From Imbricaverruca yamaguchii (taxonomy: Eukaryota > Arthropoda > Thecostraca > Neoverrucidae): DNA of 64,000 bases. The number at the start of each line of letters is the position of its first letter. Position 1 is the first letter of the stretch. This document shows positions 58,490 to 64,000 of this stretch, piece after piece. Made by a program: the position numbers and the translations under genes. Under the pieces are notes generated by a model. It was not told where the DNA came from, made no database searches, and saw only the letters and a program-made list of their open reading frames with translations. The stretch covers positions 352,001 through 416,000 of the forward strand of contig JAOTOL010001348.1 in the NCBI GenBank assembly GCA_034440575.1, given 5' to 3'.

Positions 58490-59345
58490 CTCGGGTCCCA
58501 CATGAAGAGTCAAACCGGCCCACTATCGCTCGGGTCCCACATGAAGAGTCGAACCGGCCCACTATCGCTCGGGTCCCACATGAAGAGTCGAACCGGCCCA
58601 CTATCGCTCGGGTCCCACATGAAGAGTCGAACCGGCCCACTATCGCTCAGGTCCCACATGAAGAGTCGAACCGGCCCACTATCGCTCAGGTCCCACATGA
58701 AGAGTCAAACCGGCCCACTATCGCTCAGGTCCCACATGAAGAGTCAAACCGGCCCACTATCGCTCAGGTCCCACATGAAGAGTCGAACCGGCCCACTATC
58801 GCTCGGGTCCCACATGAAGAGTCGAACCGGCCCACTATCGCTCAGGTCCCACATGAAGAGTCGAACCGGCCCACTATCGCTCGGGTCCCACATGAAGAGT
58901 CGAACCGGCCCATCTCAGGCCAATAGAGTCGAACCGGCCCACTATCCTCAGGTCCCACATGAAGAGTCGAACCGGCCCACTATCGCTCAGGTCCCAATGA
59001 ACATGAAGAGTCGAACCGGCCCACTATCGGTCGGGTCCCACATGAAGAGTCAGTCGAACCGGCCCACTATCGCTCGGGTCTCACATGAAGAGTCGAACCG
59101 GCCCACTATCGCTCAGGTCCCACATGAAGAGTCGAACCGGCCCACTATCGCTCAGGTCCCACATGAAGAGTCGAACCGGCCCACTATCGCTCGGGTCCCA
59201 CATGAAGAGTCGAACCGGCCCACTATCGCTCGGGTCCCACATGAAGAGTCGAACCGGCCCACTATCGCTCAGGTCCCACATGAAGAGTCGAACCGGCCCG
59301 CTATCGCTCGGGTCCCACATGAAGAGTCGAACCGGCCCACTATCG
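58490..59345. repeat. 39-bp minisatellite, about 21 copies
   Basis: Unit parts: GCTCGGGTCCCACATGAAGA and GTCGAACCGGCCCACTATC. GGG/AGG and CGA/CAA variants alternate irregularly; a few decayed units lie at 58910-59060. The 39-bp period keeps plus-strand frames such as GSHMKSRTGPLSL open, again without coding evidence. Confidence 0.97.
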
Positions 59346-60204
59346 GGAGCGGTGGTGAATCATCGCCCACCGCTAAGGTCAGCCTTGTCGCCGCACAAGT
59401 GCGCCGCATACGGAGCAGCCGTGCCACATTCGCTGCATGTGCGGACGCGCACACACGGCTGCCAAATCCGTCCGCACGACATCGGTCGGTCCCCTCTAAA
59501 TGTGAGGGAAAAGCTTTTTCCTAGGGCGGACCAGTCAGCTAGACCGAATTGAAATCAGACAATCATAAGTTACGTCACGTTGTGCAGACATTGTCGAAGG
59601 GAATGTAATGTCTTTAGTAGCGTGTACTGTTCGGTCGCAAATAATGACCATCCGCCATGAACTTTAATCCGGTGATGAGTGCCTGATGCCCCATGGCATG
59701 ACCCATGGCTATTGACGCCGGAAGCCCAATGCAATGCGGCACAGCATCAGCACCGGGTGCCATTGACCTTTACACTTATCGCCCGTATTTGTCAGAGGTA
59801 CTTATCACGTTGTACCTCTGATTGTATGTACACACTAGCGAATGCGAAGGAGGGCAAAACAGATTAAACCCAGACGTGACCTCTTTGCCATGTAAATAAC
59901 CATCGTCTAAAAGCATACATTTCATTTGCTTAATTTACATGGTTCTCTGAGCAAAGGTCGGCATATATATTCACACAATATATGCTTTTGGAACAGTAAT
60001 ACATCCAATACGCAACAACGTGTGCAACTACTAGCCTGACTTTAAAAATATACTTTATGCGACTAAAAAGCCTCCGCCTCCCGTGCGAGTTTCCCCTGTC
60101 TTTCGGATCCACCAACGATCATACGACCAGTAGCATCGCAGCCCCCTCCCCACAGCCTCCTCCGTGCCAGAGGAGCCCTCTTTGACCCTGTACCTCGCGG
60201 CGAT
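59346..60204. other. Unique sequence; possible zinc-finger-like remnant at 59380-59530
   Basis: One plus-strand frame reads PHKCAAYGAAVPHSLHVR then TRTHG, which resembles a C2H2 finger with the second Cys replaced by Tyr. An overlapping frame reads KCEGKAFS. The match is weak and frame-broken; it may be chance. The rest is featureless. Confidence 0.25.
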
Positions 60205-60460
60205 CCTCATATGGCATCATGTAATATGGTAACACCTCATATGGCAGCACCTCATATGAGAGCACCTCATATGGCAGCATCTCATATGGTAGCATCTCAT
60301 ATGCCACCACCTCACATGGCAGCATCTCACATGGCAATATATCATATGGTAGCACCTCACATGGCAATATCTCACATGGTAATATCCCATATAGCAACAC
60401 CTCGCATGGCATCATCTCATATGGCAACACCTCGCATGGCAGCACATCATGTCGGATCAT
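60205..60460. repeat. 15-bp minisatellite, about 17 copies
   Basis: Unit ATATGGCAGCACCTC with many point variants (ACATGGC, ATCTC, GTAGC). Because 15 is a multiple of three, frames such as HMAAPHM and YEVLPYEV run through it. Confidence 0.95.
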
Positions 60461-61329
60461 GCACATGACAGCACCTTGTGTGGCAGCACCCCATTTGGCA
60501 CAATCAGTCGGCGCATTATGATAATCGTCCTCGCCAGCGTGAATGGGGCCGAGTGATCCCATTATGAAGCGCTATTGATCGCGGCCGATTCTGTATCTCG
60601 TCGGCAGATTCTGCATCCCGTCTCGTCGCCGCACTCATACGCGGTTACCGCCATGGCAGGGTGCTGCCAATACATAAGTGGCAGCACCCTTGTGGACAGT
60701 ATCACAAGGTCATTGGCTTTTGGTGGAGCGCCGATTGGCAATTCCTCTGGCCGTGGCAGACTTATGTAGCACACCCATTCCAATCTCAACTGCTGAAGAC
60801 TTACTGATCGTGCTGATCCTGCTGTACGCAACAACTTTGAATGCGATTGCAGGAGTAGATTGCTGGGGAGAAAATACTGGGGCCTGCATCCCGGTCCTCC
60901 CCCTTCAAATTTCAAAAGTAGAAGACATAGAAGTACATCTCGGCGATTCGGTTTCACCCGAGCACATTTCAATGAGAGAACACTGGCTCCAAGTCATTCT
61001 CGTTTTCGCACCGATTCAAGTCCGAAGGTCCAAAAGCCGACTATTCCTGAGTGATGTCTGAATCGGGTACAGAAAGAACTCTCGCTCCCGCCGGAACCCA
61101 CGCGCCAGATGTGTCGCATCTACCCGGCTGGGGTCGGGCGCAGATCGCAGTGTTATAGTTCTCCGGATTGAATACCGTCAGTGTGGGCCGGAGCACATGG
61201 GTGCTCTTCCTGGCAGTGACGCAGTCAAGTCAGTGGGCGAAGGGCAGGGGAAGCCGCCCTATGGCACGTCCGAGGCGGCGTTAGAGGAAACCGCTTTCGG
61301 GAGCCCTTGTGGGCTCCTGAGGGCAAAGG
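60461..61329. other. Unique sequence, no gene seen
   Basis: Open frames on both strands at 60560-61060 were inspected. Neither shows a domain I know nor a splice-bounded exon. Confidence 0.35.
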
Positions 61330-61522
<193 letters not shown>

Positions 61523-61887
61523 CAGAGGAAAGAATGCAAATACATCGATCAGGTAGGGTGGGAAGGGCTCCTGAGACTTGAAGAACTCTTCCCTGAGTGC
61601 TGCCGAGGGCCGTTAAGGCAAGCACAATGCCTGTCTTAGAGCTGGAGTGGCCATGGCAACTGGAAAGGACGTCTGGACTGGAAAGGGCCTCTAACAGCTG
61701 CTCAGGATCAACAGAATCCTGAGAACCCCGGCGGTAGCAACAGAGCTAAGCCCTAAGAGCTGGACAGATTCCCTGTGGGCTACCAATTGCTACTAGGAAA
61801 TACCGAAGAAAAAATGCTGAGAAGTACTGTTAGAAATACTGAAGGCCTCAAAGCCAGAATGTCCGTAAAAGAACCAAGTTGTATGGA

Positions 61888-61892
<5 letters not shown>
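61523..61892. other. Unique sequence between two TA tracts
   Basis: GC-richer stretch flanked by the TA ends of two microsatellites. Nothing recognised. Confidence 0.35.

Positions 61893-61961
<69 letters not shown>
61893..61961. repeat. (TA)n microsatellite
   Basis: About 34 TA repeats. Perfect TA runs like this can extrude cruciforms. Confidence 0.98.
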
Positions 61962-61966
<5 letters not shown>

Positions 61967-64000
61967 GCATGTATAAAGTCGGCTTTTCAAAAGAAAGCGC
62001 ACGGAATTCGAGGAGCTCTGAAGAGTGGGGGCCCAATGCAGGAACGGAGCCCACTTCATTTCACTGGCGTCCCTGGATCAAGTCCTGGCTACGCCACTGG
62101 TTCCTGGTATTTGACTAGGACGACTCCCTGTAGGCGGTTTCAAGTATTCTAGACGAATTTATTCACCACAATCGAGTTGATTTACCACAAGGTTGAATTA
62201 TGTTCGAAAAATACTACTCGCATTTCAGCGTACTTTTCAGACGGAAGAGACCGCACGTGAAGCTGCCGGAGTTGGTGTATCCTGAACAATTGTGTCATAC
62301 CAGTGCTACTAGCCAGAGTCGATAAAGACGGCAAATGAAGCCGACGAGCCGGTATGTCCCGAATAATGGACAAGTTTCATGTTGGGATGAACCGCATTTT
62401 CCTCAGTTTCACTAGTGATTTATAATTCAAAAACGATGGTGGCATTCTTGTTTCATCTCGCAATTACTTAAAGAATTAAAAGAGGCGTCTCAGAATTCCT
62501 CACTTTGTGACTGATGAAAATATTTGTGACGTCACATATGTAGAGTTCAGCGACGCTCGACTGTCGCTCCATCATATCTCCCAGTTGAGACGCTGCAGGT
62601 TTGTAATAATCTCGACAGTTTTAGCTTAGCTAACATCCGATGGCCAGTGACAAATGGATCGTAGATAACGGCGCTGTTATTCTTGTTTGTGCCGATGTAT
62701 ACAAATGGAACTGCAAATAACCCATAAGCAATATTCACCGGCCTCCTGACGGCCGACACGATGCGGGCGTTGTCGAGCGATTCTGCACCCCGAGACTGAT
62801 CTGATCTCTGCTAGTGGCTCCGCTTACTGCGACAAACGCTTCTATGCACATTGGTAGTCAGGGGTACGAGTATTTTGATAGGCGTGGTCACGTCTAAGGG
62901 CGAGGGGAGACATTGGAACCAGATACTTTTCCTCAGATGTGTAAACATTGACTTTTTCCACATGAAAGTTTAGCTTGAAAACGGTGATTTTAACTTCCAT
63001 TTTTTTAAAACACGCACAAAATAGAAGTATACATATCTATCTTGTTGGAAACATGAATGTTCACAAGTCTTTCATATTGGCATTAAATGAAGAGAATTTA
63101 CATTTTCTAGCCCACTGCAGCATGCTGAAAATGGAAAGACAATTGGAAAAGTTGTGCTCTAAGGCAAATTTTGAATTCTGGAAATTTCTCTTTCGAGCGC
63201 AATGTTCATGAATGTGGTCAACATGATGTGGCTATTCGTCTTCTCTGCAATGCATACTTTTCAGTTGGCTGGCAAAAGAAAACAAACACCAAAAATGGGC
63301 TTGGAGTTGGGCAATATAGGAGCAAAAATGTGTGTTTTTTTTTTTTTTTTAAACAAGTGTAGCATAGCCAAATCTAACATGATGTAACCTTCCATGGGAA
63401 ACAGATAATCGAAGAAGTGCACAAAATACAAGCAATTTTTCCCTCCAAACAAACCCTAACGTGACACGGCCTAAACATTCTGCATGATTTTTTTCTCTCA
63501 TAAAAAATCGCAAAAAAAAATTCAAGATAAAAACTTAACCAAAGCTGACATAGCCAAACCTAACCAATTTACCTCATACAGGTAAGATATATGCAAAATT
63601 TGGTTCGTGAATACTTAAAGCAGAATAATGGAAGACTGCCATTACACTTTGAAGAAAAAAAAACTGCAGAAACCCCGGCAGTAGTACAATTGTAATGTTT
63701 GTCACGAGCTCAGCGAAATTCCGCAATATGCCTGACAATCTTCCGTGCAAAAATTAAGCCAACAATCCTTGTCCTCCATCTAAAATCAGTAGCAGTTCTA
63801 GCTAATGGATCACTTCGATTTTGCATTTCATACTCATCTATTTTCGCATTACCTCCACCAACATCGTAGAATATTCCAGCAGTTGCAGGGTGCATCTTGC
63901 TCACTTTGCATCATCGAAATGTTGCTTGAAGATGTTGGATGAAATTGGCATACCGATCACTGATTATGTTGCTTTACGCCTACCTACATATTATTGATCA
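61962..64000. other. Unique AT-rich sequence to window end
   Basis: No splice-bounded exon found, although the upstream receptor exons (start to TM3) would be expected on this side. Poly-A/T runs occur at about 63336-63350 and 63513-63520. Nothing else supported. Confidence 0.4.

Noticed and set aside
58400..59552. 374-codon frame rich in GSHMKSRTGPLSL
   Set aside because: 39-bp tandem array translation with internal frame slips; not a protein gene.

Overview
The window looks like arthropod nuclear DNA, possibly crustacean. The case rests on introns with GT-AG borders, an arthropod-type neuropeptide receptor gene, RNA polymerase III genes, a CR1/L2-type LINE fragment and an extraordinary load of minisatellites. 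Coding sequence is very sparse: five exons from two minus-strand genes plus two small start-codon candidates. The species is inference only.

Layout, left to right. 1-6.9 kb: a G-rich array, a compound microsatellite, a candidate promoter (E-boxes, CCAAT box, twin E2F-like sites at 2740-2941) and three back-to-back GC-rich arrays. 7.4-13.2 kb: two minus-strand exons that join in phase (13007-13137, then 7486-7641) and read like a cadherin-type ectodomain; tandem arrays follow both exons. 10.4-10.8 kb: an E2F-like site, a short ORF in good start context and a 65-bp array that begins inside the end of that ORF. 15-19.5 kb: three arrays in otherwise unique DNA. 21.2-29.1 kb: a convergent inverted pair of near-identical full-length 7SL (SRP) RNA genes about 6.25 kb apart, with duplicated upstream flanks. 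25.3 kb: a tRNA-like SINE head with an unusual nested hairpin. 20.0 and 35.6 kb: two diverged copies of one unnamed interspersed repeat. 32-41 kb: arrays with 62-, 18-, 43-, 54- and about 65-bp units, beside a CpG-dense stretch.

45.0-51.2 kb: the clearest gene, the 3' half of a SIFamide-receptor-like GPCR on the minus strand. Three exons (51002-51158, 46832-46953, 44957-45482) carry TM4, TM5 and TM6-TM7 to the stop, with matching splice phases. The exons for the start through TM3 were not found and probably lie beyond 64000. The intron between the TM4 and TM5 exons has a minisatellite at each end. The 5' array (19-bp unit) repeats the last 13 coding bases plus the splice donor. The 3' array (38-bp unit) repeats the splice acceptor plus the first 10 coding bases. 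This splice-site amplification is the most unusual thing in the window.

51.2-64 kb: only arrays and unique DNA, including a hairpin-forming 66-bp array, a 31-bp array with two unit types, a 25-bp CAGCTG array with higher-order structure and a 39-bp array. Most long open frames in the window are artefacts of stop-free tandem repeats and are not annotated as genes.
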